Made by a program: the position numbers and the translations under genes
Source: Callaeas wilsoni
Lineage: Eukaryota; Chordata; Aves; Passeriformes; Callaeidae
Length of the DNA stretch: 64,000 nucleotides
Direction: 5' to 3'
Assembly (NCBI GenBank): GCA_013398955.1
Contig: VWPU01002093.1
Location: forward strand, 124,001 to 188,000
Shown here: positions 23,282 to 36,800 of the stretch, in pieces
Numbering within the stretch: the stretch's first letter is position 1
Layout: each line of letters opens with the position of its first letter
Notes under the pieces: generated by a model
What the model was told of the DNA's origin: nothing
The model's input: only the letters and a program-made list of their open reading frames with translations
Database searches by the model: none

Positions 23282-26200
23282 GGACGTGGGGATGTTTGAG
23301 AAATTATTCAAGTATGTGGACTGGAGGCACAGTTCCTTAATTTCTGAGACTATTCTGCAGAAGGGCTTTAAAGTTTATGATTTTTGATCATTCTGTGTAA
23401 AATACTTGTTCTTTCATTCTCTTTTTCTTGTTTTTTTTCCTGTGTGTGTTTAATACATCTATATCTAGGGATAAAACCCCCAAATTTTAATAATAACTCT
23501 ATGGAAGAGGCATAGGAGTTTGGAAGATCGCTGCATAATCCAAATCAATCATGGCAGAAATTTTCTAAAGCTCAAAGTCTTCTAAAGCTGTTTTGCCACT
23601 GTCATGTAAGAAGCTTAATGTTAGGTAAATCATGATGAAAGTGTTTTTGTGTTGTTTATGACACCACCATTTCCAAAACCGTGTCAGTTCTGAAAGTGTA
23701 CTTATGCTCAACATGTAACCATTGTATATCGTTTGAAGTCTGCTGCTTGCCCCCTCCCAGGGGCTTTTGTTCTGTGACTACTTCATCATGTCAAGATCAA
23801 AGTGAAAAGACGTGGTCTCGTCCAGATTGTTACATGCCAAGACTTCTTCAGCATCCGTGTAAACCAAAGCTTTTGAGACGATTTTGTTCACTTTGTTCGT
23901 CACATAACATCGACCTGTGGATTTGTCTTTTACCTCCATCAGCCTTTTCTTCCTTTTGTACCTTACTTGTCCAGAGCAAGACTAAATATCAAAAGAAGTT
24001 GTAAATGTAAAGGTCTCATCCAGTCAGCCACCATGGTGGCCAAACAAAGGGTCTCAGCTGAAGAATAGAAACAAGATTATTACTAGGAAAATGAAAAGTT
24101 ACATCCATTTAAAGTGGGATGTACAGATGAAGAGGTATGTTGAGGCTTCAGGGAATTAATAGTTAATATTAGATGACCATGGTCCTGACCTGTCAAAAGA
24201 TGTTTCTATGATTAATTTATTGAGGAAAATAATAAGATAGACTGACATACACACCTGGATCAAGCTCTGCTAAGCCCTTAGTGTGAAACTGGGGTCCTTT
24301 CTGGGTGAATCCAGGACAGGATGTTTGCTTTTCTGGGAAAGATATTGGCCACATTGCCTTGTGTACAACCTGGGAGCCATATTTTGACTGTAAGTCAAGG
24401 GATAACACTAATAAAAAGGCAGAGAGGAAAACTGTGATTATAGAAAACCAGACATGGAAATATTCTGGATGGGAGTCTGGCAAGGGTTAAGTTCAAATAT
24501 CTTCTGCTACTCCACACCAGGTGAAATTCAGATTATTTTTGCCTGACAAAGAATTTAGTATTCCAATATTTGAAATTTACTGTGGCAAAACTAAGCATTG
24601 TGTGGACAGGTCAAAGGGTATCAGATTACTGAAAACAGATTGTCTGTGAGTTATGCATATTTTATTTACCTCCTTCTTAGTAACTCTAACTTCACAGCCC
24701 TAACAAAGGTACATTTATACATTTTGTTACCCAAAAAGAGCATAGACAGTGTCCTGAGAGTCTCTTTTCTAGAGTGAAACCACCCACCAAACAGGACACC
24801 AATTCATTCTGTTATTTCATGCTACGACTTTAGAGTATTCCAAAATGCACCTCAAAATAGCAGCCTCTGAGATTACAGGGAAATTAATCTTGCAGAATCA
24901 AGTTTTACATTTGACAAGCTTATTGGAACACAGTGTCAAAGCACTTTGGTATCATGACAATTTTCATGTTTTGTAGTACAAGTTCCCAGCAGAAACTGAA
25001 AATGAGGAGGATTAAACTGCAGTAAATTAAGGCCACGTTAAACTCAGGATTAATGTGTCTTAATATGAAGTCATTGGATTTATACCCCTAGTGATTTCAT
25101 CCTAATCACTCTATCATCTCCACACAGCCAAGGATCTAATTTTGCAACCCTCACTTGCCTTGAGTCATATCTACCATCACTGTTTTCATCTTCCTGCTTG
25201 TAAGGAAGGATAACTCAATGGCAAAGCTTGCCAAATTGAGCACTGCTTGCCTTTTAAAACTTCATTCACTAGGTTTATCTTGGCAGGGCAAAGGAAGGAC
25301 TTACACATTCCTAGGCTGTTCATTCTCTTACAGTGTTAAAAATATTCAGATAAAATTCCAACATAAAATAAAATCAAATATGTTCAATTTCTAAGTCTGA
25401 CTTCTTTAGAAAAGTTTCATAAAAGAAACACACCTGCTTTTTTCTTTCAGCAAGTGCTGTGGATTTCAATAGCACAGGCACTCAAATTGGGAAACAATGG
25501 TTTGTATAGCCATAGTTAATCTTTTAACTCTGGTTTTCTGGCAAGTGTGCAAATCCTCTATTCTCATATTTGAAGCTATCACTTGCTCATAATGACTTAA
25601 TCTAACTGCTAAGGACACTCCTACAGGTTAAGAAGTACACAGACAAATTGCAATTATATCCCTTCATCATGTGATATGATGACACTCAAAATACCACAGG
25701 AAAAAAATTATTTTGGGGCCAGCATTCATGAAAAAAAACATGCAAAGGAAAAATATCAGTACAAAATTTTCTAGCACTTTTCCTCCTAGCACCACCCTCA
25801 CTTTTGATCTTAAAAGACAAGGTGCTTTGATTTATGTTATAGCATATTTAAAAGGCTTGCAAGACACACAGTCCTCTGTGTTTCCACTCCATAACAGTTC
25901 CATGGTACATTTACATTTGCAGGCAATTAAACAGCATAAAAATAGATGACGTGGTGCACCTGTGCACGGACCCACAGGCATGCAGACACACAACCCCACA
26001 TGGTTTATACACATGAAATATAACCAACTAATATTCAAGATACTGCATGGAATCTTGTCTGCCTTGCGTGCTTTGCCAGCTGCTGGGAGGTGCAGAGCCA
26101 GCACTCACTGCACTGTGTAGCCCCTCCTGAAGGCAGAGAAGAGGCAGAGTGTGCCCTGACATACTGGGAACCTCTTGAGTCTTCAGCTGGTTGTAGCTTA

Positions 26201-26808
26201 TTAAGACAAAAAGGTGGTAATGGTTCAGAACTGCAGAATAATTTGTTCTTGAATATCCTTTGAGCTTTCATGTCTTTCCTTTGTGTCCCAAACCACGCTC
26301 ACCAGGTTTCACTTCCCTTCTGAGTGATAGTTCTGCAGGATCTAGATGTCAGTCTTGAAGAGCAGCTCTCCCTGGGTAACTTCGGCTTCCCTGGCTGTCA
26401 CCTGCACCCCGCGGTCCCCAAGGCCCCAGGTGGCCCTGCTGCTGAAGCTTCCTCATCTTCACCTCGGGCTTGGCCAGAGGATCCCAGTGGCACATCCACA
26501 CCCCATGCTGTGCTGGCCACTTTTGTTTCACATAGAAATCAAGCACACTGTGCAGGTGACTCATGAGAACAAAAAGGAAAAAAGAAACAAAGAAACCAAA
26601 ATGATAACCAACAACAAAAATCTGCAGCTAGAACTTCTTGCCCCCTCCTTTTCTTCCTCTTTCATTATATCCAGAAAGAGGCAGCTCATGGGGAGCGATT
26701 TGTGCTTTCACAGGAGACCCCTACCTTCACTCTCCAGGAAGAGAACAGCAAATTGAAGATGCATCAATCCCGTGGGCAACTTTTCTGAGTATTAATGGTG
26801 TCTGTCTT
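23282..26808. other. CHRM2 distal 3' UTR or intergenic sequence
   Basis: A/T-rich sequence downstream of the proximal poly(A) signals. It has only short frames and no transposon signature. A 14-bp palindrome (GCCACCATGGTGGC) lies at 24027-24040. A GC-rich patch at 26349-26564 reads on the minus strand as a weakly protein-like frame and is discussed as a finding. Confidence 0.55.
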
Positions 26809-26913
26809 AAAAAAGAAAGGAAGAAAAGAAGGAAGAGAAAAGAAAAAAGAAAAGAAAAGAAAAGAAAAGAAAAGAAAAGAAAAGAAAAGAAAAGAAAAGA
26901 AAAGAGAAAAGAA
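26809..26913. repeat. (AAAAG)n pentanucleotide microsatellite
   Basis: An imperfect purine tract (AAAG, GGAAG and AAAAAAG units) leads into about eleven uninterrupted AAAAG units and ends with AGAGAAAAG. The motif is the reverse complement of the CTTTT array at 7721-7836. Confidence 0.97.
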
Positions 26914-29900
26914 GCTGAAGCCATATTTAAAATCTGTTTTCCAGTGAGAACAAAATCTAAGAAAAATTTGTCAGCCTTCTTTCTGTTGGAGGTTTTCATT
27001 TGATTTATTAGGAATCATAGGATCTATTCAAAGATAGCAAAGTATTTGAATGTTGCCTGATGAAAGACAGTCCAAAGATAACAAACACATCTATATGGGT
27101 CAGATTGCTTTTTCTTTCCTTCTTTCATTCTTTTTTTGCTGGACAAATGCTCACGGGGATGGGAGTGCTCAAGTGGACCCCAGGGATCAGCTGTTTGGCA
27201 TTCACAAAGCATGAAGGGGACAAAAGCAAGTGCTAAATCTGTCAGCCCTCTGTTTTATACTCTTCTGGTGGAGGAAAACATACTGACAAGGGGAGGTGCC
27301 TTTATGAAGTGTGGCTGTGGTGAGAACAGCCCACACACCACCGAAGAAAGCCTTGAAGTGGCCCAGCTGCTCCTGGCCTCCCATCCAGGGATAGGAGCAG
27401 GAGGGCAGAGAATTTTTTTTGGTTTTATGGATTTTAATGTATCCATCTGTCTGTGGGACTTGCTAGCAAACTCACAAACTCACTGTCCCCTTCCCCAGTT
27501 TTTACTGATTTTGACCTCTGTTCTTCATTCCTATGAATGACACACTCCTATGGATGAGTGTTGCCTCGGGATACAGCTCCCAGTTTCTCCTGAGGTGGCA
27601 CAATTTGAATTTTTCCCCTCTGTTGACAACACCTCTCCTTGCCACTTCTGTGCCCCAAAATTAATCAAGGCAGTGGCCCAGCAGGACTGACTAGGTAGAG
27701 CATCCTGACAGCCACCCTGCTGCAAAGCTGACATGAATGCAGCTTGGGGGCAGCGGGGGGGAGTGGAGAAGAGCAATGCTGATGTCTTCTCTCCCTCTCT
27801 TTAAAATTCTTCCTAAAAATCTTTGGTTTTTGACAAGTTGTGGTGTTTCTAGGAGTGAGAAGCTAAAGTCTTACAAAAGAAATGGCAGGAAAACAAACTC
27901 CTGCCCTGTGCATGGGGGAGGTGTTTGCTGACAGTGAGTTTGGAGTTTCATAGTCCCAGATGATAGCAGTGCAAGGGATAGAAATCGAGAGGCTTCAAAG
28001 AAGTTAGCTTTTCTTTCACTCCTTCACTACAGACATTTACAAGGGTATGATTTCTATACAATATGGTTTTACAGTTCTTGTATGTCATGAAATGCTCTAG
28101 ACTCTTAAGGAATCTTTCTTTTTTTAAAATTTATAGAAGTCTTGCCTTGAAGGAACCTGAGAGATGGTCTTTAATTTGCTGTGGCTTCTCTTCTCTGACT
28201 GTTTTTCCTCTTTTGCCACAGTTTTAACAAAAAGCTTTCCTTCTTCCTCACTTTAACGAGTGTCACCTGTGTCACCTGTGCCTTTCAGGCACTGTGAATG
28301 CTGGTGTTCAACCTCTCTAACCCCACCCAAAAACTGCCTTCCCTAGCATGCACATCACCCTCCACTGAAGCCCAAGCTACTGTGTGGAGTGGCAAGTTCC
28401 ATAAATGCTTTCTGCATGGGTTTTAAACAGGAAGTAAAACAAACTCTCGCACAGAACAAAGCCAAATCTTTTGCTCCCCAGTTTTGTTATCTCTGTGCTA
28501 AGCACAACGGTGGATAATGTCAAAGAGTTAATGTTCTTGTAGTGGAATATCATGCTGCCACATGCACGGATTAATTTTCTGCTCTGTGCAACGGAAAGGC
28601 AGGCCTGCCTTCCCTCGAATCCCCTTCATTCAAGAGCTTACTAGCAGAGTATTTCCAAACCTAAGAATGTAATTATAGCAAGGCTGAGTTGAACATGAAT
28701 CATTTACCACAACCAATAAAATTATTTCTCCTATATTTTTACTTCCCACCTTTCGCTATGGCCTCATTTGCTACGTTGTGGAACTAGTGGGTTACATGAG
28801 CATTGCAGTCCTCCCAGGCCTCATGTTTCAGGGTACTGGATAGATTTGTTAAACACATTTCATTCCAGTAATAACCAAATAAAAGAAAATAAATCCTGGT
28901 GTCTTTTTGCCTTCCAATGTTCTGCACTACCTGAAAAGTGCCATTCAGAAACTACTCTTTTTTATCTTTCCACAGTGAGTTCCTTTTCTTTTTTTCTTTT
29001 TCATTTTTTGGGGGTCTTTTAGGGGTTTTTTTGATCATACTTGCCAGGAAGCACACAGAAACTGTTATCTTAGCTGTGTCTGCCTCTGTCAGAGGCAGCT
29101 CTGTGTGGTACATGAGGCAGTGTGACCACAGCCCATGTTACGGTGCCCTTGGCAGGAAGGATTTCACAGAGTGTTTAATGTGTGGACTGACTCACCTGGC
29201 AGCACTGGAGAAAGCACAGGGGGACAAGGTTGGTGTCCTCTTGCTTGCAAAGGGACAAGCAAGTGGCAGCTGGATTGCTTTTCTGCTTCCCCCAGCTCTT
29301 GTGGGCTTCAGGGAGGAGGTAGGGATTTCTGCCCCCACTGGAGACTCCGTCTCTCCCCCTCTACCCCAAAGACAGCCCTCCTCTGAAGCACGGCTTGGTA
29401 GTAGTGGCAGAAATAATAATAAAAACACTGGTGGGAGCGCCATGATTGCCAATTAACAGACATTCTTCTATCTTATCTCTGATTTCTGGTGCCACTTAGC
29501 TGAGGTGGTTGGTAAATTAGAGACTAGCAATTTGTAAATACCTTTAGATAGTGTGTTTTAACATGACCAACACCATATCTTGACTGTGTAAAAAATAATA
29601 CATTATGTGTAATACTATCCAGATAAGCTTATAATGTAAATATATCTACAATGAATGTCAAATTACTCTTCAAGCTCTATGTATGAGGAAGAACCTCATC
29701 TCTTCTTGAGATCTTTTTTTAACTTAACAATATGGAAAACTCGTTATTCGTTTATATATGTATATATATAAAAAACCTTGCATTCTTTTCTTCAAAAGAA
29801 AATACTACTGCAAGAAAGAAGGGAATGCATTACCTGTATGTGATATCCAAAATCATGTGGTAAAACCAGGAACTGAGGATCTTACAAGTCGGGGACTGGT

Positions 29901-29982
29901 CAAATTCTTGATGCTGTACATTTGATCTCATATAAATAAGATAAGCACAAGTTTATGGTTAGCTGTGTAAAGCTGACCCTCT

Positions 29983-30047
29983 TGATTATATATACATTAT
30001 AGATATATATTTATATATGCTGTATAGATATACATATATTATACACT
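29983..30047. repeat. TA-rich low-complexity tract
   Basis: Nearly pure A/T sequence built from TATA, GATA and TATG steps. A shorter similar tract lies at 29750-29770. It is a decayed (TA)n repeat or the A/T-rich part of a long 3' UTR. Confidence 0.7.
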
Positions 30048-32336
30048 ACATTCATACAGTGAAAGCAAAGTTTGATAAAGTCATGTTAACAGGGAATTTG
30101 GATGTAATGTTGTGTTCCATTTGGAGGAAAAATGTCCGTGTTATTCAGCAGTATTCTAATTTGTTATACAAGATGAAGAAAGAAGGTATTTCATCAAAAC
30201 AAGCCATGAAGGAATAAGATGATGAGGGTTTAAAACATTTTGAAGAGACAACTAAAATTACGTGCAATATATGTATATGTACTTCTGCTGAGTTGTATTC
30301 CTAGTTAAAGCATTGCATTAAACAGAGAATTACAACAATAGCAAAAATGTGTTTGTATGTGTACCTCTGTTTATTTTATCTACCAGCTGAACTACTCTGT
30401 GAAATGTAATGATGATTGGTGGAGAGAAATGGTTTTCCTACTGTAGCCACAGGCTGTGAGAATGTCTGTACTAACCAGAAAAAAAATTCTAACCTTCTTT
30501 TCCCTGACTTTCTTGGCAAGCGTGAAGTTCAAGAGAGCTCTGAAGTGCAACTTCACTCATCCTTGTTTTGTCCACATCTTGTTCCTCCTTCAGAAAATGT
30601 CACCTTTAACCACAATGTCCCTTGAGGAGTCTGACAAGGGCCTCCAATAAAATATTCCTCCAGATATTTCTGTCATCCAAGTATTGAAAGGGAATAGGTA
30701 AGATTCTTTTGTAGCCACCCTGTTATATCTAAACAAAAGAAATTTTTAATTATGAGGAGAGATGGCACCACTAACAACCAAATATATGTTGAGCTCCCTT
30801 TGCCATATGAATGCAAACCTAACTGCATGGCATGCTCAGAAAGCATCTGGGAGTAGAGATAAAGAAATAAGGTGCATATTCAGATTCTCAGGGTCTCAGG
30901 ACACTGTTTCACCCACAGTGCAGAAGCAGACAGGGCTCAGAGGCAGCAGAGGGACCCAGTGGAGGTGATGGGGGACCATGGGTGCCCAGGTAAATCTAGG
31001 TTTTGGAGCAGTCAGTCTATCAGTTTGACAAGTGATTGAAGAGGGGGTCTCTTGGGCATGGTGGGCGCATCAGCTCCAGCCAGGATCAGGATACTTTTGT
31101 CCAGCCGCTCCAGAATGGGAAGAAGCCATTTTAATATGGTGGTCTATGCTGGCTTCCTTTTTCTCAATTTTTCCTTTCTGAAATTTGAGGATCCTCACAG
31201 TTTCCACCTTTAGAGGACTTTACACCTGTCTCAACTTCTCTGCCAAAGACTTTCTGCCTCTGCCATTTGCTCTACTGTTTCTTCGGCGCAAGCTCACCTT
31301 CGGATCTTTCACCACCCCCCTTCACCACCACCTTTCCACAATGAAAGTGAGAAAAGCCAGTTTTTCACCTGTTTTTGTCTCAGAGAAATCAGATAAATTG
31401 ATGTGTTTGAATAGATTTATTTGGTTGTCCTGTATCTAAGCTCACTTGCACCCTGCAGAGCAGGGACTCTACTGATAGGCTGTAAGGTGGGAAAATTTTA
31501 AGGGTGGACCCTGATGGTCAAAAGACATTTGTAGGAATCACAATAGAGACACAAACAGGTACCTGAACTCTGTGTTCCCAAGGCACAACTATTTTTGACA
31601 TGCACATTTCCTTTTCACACATGTATTTAAGATCAACATTGCCGAAACATAAAGCTAAGTCTCCCTGTAAATTCAGAGCACTGATGCTAAACTTTTGTTT
31701 GTCTTCCCACACATATTTTGAAAAATTTTTTGCCAGTGCTGATTGTACACAGTAGAAAAGGTACATGGATAGGTCAGATTACCCGCCTAAGCCATTCACT
31801 CAGACTCATAGTTACACCACCGGGCTGTCAGCAAAGTTCCCTCTTTCTTTAAAAGAGTAGAACCACACTTAGCACAACAAAAATTGCCACCTTAATCTTC
31901 AAGTACAGCCAGTAATATTTGCAGTTAATGTAATACCTAATAATGTACATCACCTCCCCTCTGGAGAGACATCTTGAGACAATGGCCACCAGGCCAGAAG
32001 TGTCTTTATTAAGTGCTTCTCTTTAAGGCAGAAAAAATTGGCAGAAAAAATTAGGTAAAGTGTGGCTACCTACTTCACCCTGAGTTCTGGGAACACCTTA
32101 AGAAAATCAATACAGGGAAGTGCTGCTATTAGGTAAATCCATTGACACCGTTTCTGGCCTTTTGCCAGGCGTCGCATGCACCGTCTAGACGTGGGAACCT
32201 ACTTGGCAGCACTCGGAGATTGACACCTGCTTCTCCATGGAGCTTGCCAATGTCACTTCTGCCAACACACAGAACGAGGGAAAAGAATAAAACCAAAGCA
32301 AGAATGATATCGAAGAAGTGGAGAGAAAAAAATATC

Positions 32337-32480
32337 CCTTTCCTTCTGCTCTCAATCTTTGTTCTGTCTTCCCACCCTCTCCTTCCTCATTTTGCTCCTT
32401 CCTCCCTCTCCCTCTTCCTTTCTTCCTCACCTGTCTCTGACAAGTCTCATCTACCTCTCCAGGTTTCTCTCTCTCATTAA
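32337..32480. repeat. Pyrimidine-rich tract
   Basis: A stretch of about 140 bases composed mainly of C and T, with CTTCCTC- and CCCTCT-type units, ends in CTCTCTCTCATTAACAG. The end resembles a 3' splice site, but no exon is recognisable after it. Confidence 0.5.
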
Positions 32481-33537
32481 CAGCTTGCTAAAGGTGCTAA
32501 ATAAATCACTATGAAATCAAAGTTTTTGGCTTAGAAATGTGAAGCAATGTAGGAGGGAAAGAGACAAGAAGTAATGCCTCAAAAAACTCTGGAGTTTATT
32601 CATTTAGTTTAGGGACCAACAGTTTTCCCTGGCTCCCCTCATAACCACTACTATGATTTTGCCTGCAGTTGAAAAACACATATAGACAGGCCTGAGCAGA
32701 GATGACTGAATCCATATGGCACAGGAGAAATATTCCTAAACAGAAGCATTGCCGATGGCAGCTGCATCAAATCATTTTCTGGAACTATAGACGCAATGGA
32801 TCTGTGGTTTTGCAAAATTCATCCTACTAAAATGCAATCTAAGAAAAGAATAGGGAACAAGGTCAAAGCAGTTAAATCCCTCCAGCACAGATCTGTCTTA
32901 GCTCCCATTACAGATGGGAAGACTAAGAAGTTCCAGGAGCCCAAAAGAGCAAGAACTCTGTAAAAGCTGCACCCTTTGGCACAAATTAAGATACTCCTGG
33001 GGTGTCTGGCCAGGCTGTCATTTTGGGTAGGAAGAACTAAGCTACTACCAATGTTGCATGTTTTTCAACAGGAGGGTTAGGCTTCAGCATTCCTGCCAGT
33101 AGCCAAGAGATAAGGATGAGAGCAGAATTCAGTGCATACAGGCTTAGTTATTAAAATAGTGGATGTTCTGGATGTTCCACAGAAAATATAAACAGGACGT
33201 TTTAAACATGGACATCAAATCCCAGATATTGTTATGCTGTCTTTCTAAAATGAAAAATAAATAAACCAAAAGTTTCCAAGTGTTTTAATTAGTGTATTTT
33301 CCATTACATGGAATGTAATTTCCTTGTATGGAAAAAAGTCACCATAATTTTATATAAGGGAGGGTTGATGTCTTCTGTTCAGCGGCTTTTCCATCACGCT
33401 GAGAAGACATGAACTAGACAACTACAAAATAATATAGTTCCTTGCAAAGTTCCTAGTGAAACTTTTTTTACTGCTATAAAAGGTGGATTTTCTTCTTTTT
33501 TTTATTTTTTTTGGGGGGTGGGGGTGGCAGAGACGAC

Positions 33538-33888
33538 TGAGGGAAGACTTAATTACAGTTACAACTTCCTCCTACGGGGAAGGAGAGCGGCAGACACTGA
33601 TCTCTGCTCTGTGGTGACCAGTGACAGGACCTGAGGGAATGGCCTGAACTTGTGTCAGAGGAGGTTTAGGTTGGATATCAGGAAAATATTCTTCATCCAG
33701 AGGGTGATTGGGTACTAGAACAGGCTCCCCAGGGCAGTGGTCACAGCACCAGCCTCATAGAGTTCAGGAAGCATTTGAACAATACTCCTGGGCACATGGT
33801 GGGGATGGTCCTGTGCAGGGTCAGGACTTGGACCTGATCGTCCTTGAGGGTCCCTTCCCACTCAGCTTGTTCTGTCATTGTGTGATTT
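33538..33888 (+). mobile_element. CR1 non-LTR retrotransposon 3' fragment, sense
   Basis: The segment follows the CR1 3' region in order: 'acaacttcct', 'gaccagtgacaggacctgagggaatggcctgaa', 'ggaggtttaggttggatatcagg', 'ttcttcatccagagggt', 'gaacaggctccccaggg', then 'ggacttggacctgatcgtccttgagggtcccttccca' and a TGTGATTT end. It is 5'-truncated and moderately diverged. A T tract followed by G runs (33500-33527) sits at its left edge. Confidence 0.9.
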
Positions 33889-36800
33889 CAAAGGAATTCC
33901 TGGTTTTGAAATGCTCTGGGGAAAAAAAGGGATAAGTTGTGTGTCTTATGCACAGCCTTGAGCAGAAGCCCACCAGAGACATGCACCAGGCTGGAACAAA
34001 CATAAGCAGATTTCCATAGCATTTCACAGAGAACAGGAATGACCACAATTTTTGTTCTGGGAGTGCTTGTGTCATAACCCAGAGCATACAATCAGCATGA
34101 TTATGCTTTTACGAACACTTACAGAGGTGCTACTCTAATGCTTGGGACCCTGCAAAGAGGAGTAAAAGGGAGGAATATATACTTTAAAAGATACATGCTA
34201 AAATATGTGTTAATCCCTTGGCAGACAACATTCAGAGTGGAAAGGGCTGAAAAGTGAAAGTCAATGGTGTTTGCAAAGAACTGTCAAGCCACAGTGAGAA
34301 ATGAAGATGAGGCATGTCACGCTTCATCTGTCAAAAGTAGGACACCCTCCTAGGGGCGATGTAGAAACATAATTTTCCCTAGAACAGGAACCTTATTTAA
34401 ATTGGTTGAAGGCCTCTTTGGATACAGTTTTTTCTGCCTATACTGATGATGGGGAGAGCCAGGGGGACGGGCTCAGACGACCCTCTTTTGAAAAGCTACA
34501 GTTAAACAAGATGCTTTTCAGTCCATGTGTGCATAGCCCCAGGGTTTCATGGGATTTGTAGATGTAGCTGTAACAATAATTTTAATAACTGGTGTTATGC
34601 TGCGAAAAAATGTGACAAGAAGTAGAGAGGCGAGGAAAAAAATCCATTATTCAAAGCTGCAAACTCTATGGGGAGAAAATAAAGCTGATTGGTTCTTATG
34701 ACTTTGCTCTGTATCCAGGAATGTCTTTTGTTCTGGGAGAATATTTGGTTCTTACAGCAGCAACTGTGGTGTCCAGTTTTGCATGTCCTTGAACGCAGTA
34801 GAGCCACCTTTGAGATAAGTTTCCTGAGGGCACGGGAGAACAGCCTTCTTTCCTTACCCTGGGTGCCATGGTCACGGCTGCAAGGCCCTGCCCCTCATCC
34901 CTCACAAGGGCTCTTCACGAGAAGTGAACAAAGCAATACGGCCAAGAGCTCTGCCTGGTGCAGTGCAAGCTGGAAAGGGCAGAGCAGGGCTGCTCCGTTA
35001 CCAGGGTCTGACATCCCCATCGCGATTCCTCCTCTCCATCATCTCTGTTATCCTGCATCCCACCGAAGGTGCCAGGAAAGCCACAATAACATCACCCCAC
35101 ACGAGTACTAACCTGGAATGAGAGGAACCTTACAAAGGCAGCTGAGAAGCTGATTGCAAAGGCCCAATGTGACAGCCACCCAGAGGGCAAGGAAGGCACA
35201 GGCAGTAGTTTACATGCACTTCTTCCATTTACATCCTCCCCTCCCTCTCTAAGTTTGCAGATTTGGATTCGATTCCATACAAGTCACTGCTCTTCCTGTT
35301 ATGCTGGACTCAGGTTGTGACTGTGATGGATAAGCAATAAATATCCTGAATAAAAAAATACACTCTTGGCTGTTAATATGCCAGGAGAAGCCTTGAGACT
35401 CTGGTTTAAAGTAATTTCTGTTGCACAGCCTATCTCCTGCTCTATTGCCTTTTGCCTGTTGTTCCAAGAAACCTCCTCCAAGGGCCTTTCTATTAGGTTA
35501 TGGACCTAATCATGAAACTAATTCCTCAGGGGCCCAGACAGTGCTGATTATCTTCTAATGAGGTAAAAGTACCCCTCATCTCTAGGGCACTGCCTTGAAA
35601 CCACCTTTAGTTTCTCCATGGCTAGAAGTGATCCCAATCTGTTTTGATTTAATATGTTAATAGTGGTGGGTGCTGCTGCCCCAAAGCAAAGCACTTAAAG
35701 GGAGAACCTAGATGAAGTGTAGAATTTAGAGAAGGAGCGTTATTTGTCTTTAATTTCTGCTGTTTTTCATCAGATCAGTAGCTTATCTGAAACAATTTCA
35801 AAATTAACCTTCAATTCAGAGCAAATACAAGCCCAGTAACCATTTGTGAATACATCTCACCCATAAATTTGTCAGTAAGTTATTCTAGAGTGAAAGTGGC
35901 AAGGGGAGGGAGAGGTGTAGTATTATACCTGTAGTGACATAACCATCAGAAAAGCAGTTTAAAACTAGAAATGAAAAATTCAGCAAAATGAAAATTTCAT
36001 TTAACACAATTCCATCATTTATTCTTTGATTATTGTATATCTTTCTAAATGATGCTGTAATAAATCACTGAAATTCATGCACCATATAACATAAAATATT
36101 GAAAAGAGTTTTCAGGATTTCTCATTTCATAGAAAGTTGTAGAAACAAGTTTTTGTTCCAAGCCTAAACAAGCAAAATAATAATTTCCTAGTTTTCCATG
36201 AGCTGGAAAACTGTATTTCAATGTCCCTAATATTTGTGTGTCTACCTCATGAGATGTACAACTGAAAACCTGAAGGCCAGGATGTTGACATAATAGACAT
36301 CACAAAAGCAGGCACAGAAGCTGAAGTAGAAATAACTACTGTCTCCTCAGTACAAATCCATTTTTCACTTTTTAAAATTTGTATTCAATGTATTTGTGCA
36401 GTGAGTATGGTTTGAGCAGAGCAAAAGAAAAATATGCTATTTTAAACCTCAGAAAAACTCTGAAAAGCAGTACATTTTCACAATCTGGGCAGGGGGGTTT
36501 GGTGTCCTGTTCAGTCCCTCAGCTGGGAGGAGGTGGCTCAGCATTAGCACACAGCCTGTCTTTCATGCCTGGTGCAAACATGCCTCTCCAGATACCTGGG
36601 CGTGATCGACCCTTGTAAGAGTTCAGGCCAGCTGAGCAAGGGCAAGAAGTACCTTTGCAGGCAAAAAGGGAACTCTTCTCTCCCTGCACAGCCTGGCTGC
36701 CAAATTCCCTGTAGCCCTGTTTCAGGAGCACAGCCTGTGCATTGATCAGCCCGACACAGCTGTCCACCCACGTGGTTATTAATGCCTAATAAACAGGTCA

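Larger units (their letters stand above)
26914..33537. other. Non-coding stretch, possibly including the distal CHRM2 3' UTR
   Basis: No gene recognised. AATAAA motifs on the + strand at 28715-28720 and 30646-30651 are candidate distal poly(A) signals. A 172-codon + frame (28938-29456) has a low-complexity Phe/Ser start and no domain. A 13-base unit is tandemly duplicated at 32027-32039 and 32040-32052. Confidence 0.55.

Noticed and set aside
24027..24075. GCCACCATGG, a perfect Kozak context inside a 14-bp palindrome
   Set aside because: It opens an 11-codon frame only, and lies in 3' UTR or intergenic sequence; treated as coincidence.
26638..27003. 121-codon + frame with Lys/Arg/Glu repeats, and its Phe/Leu/Ser-rich mirror on the minus strand
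   Set aside because: Both are translations of the (AAAAG)n array and its flanks.
28938..29456. 172-codon + frame
   Set aside because: Starts in a T-rich low-complexity stretch and has no recognisable domain or supporting gene structure.
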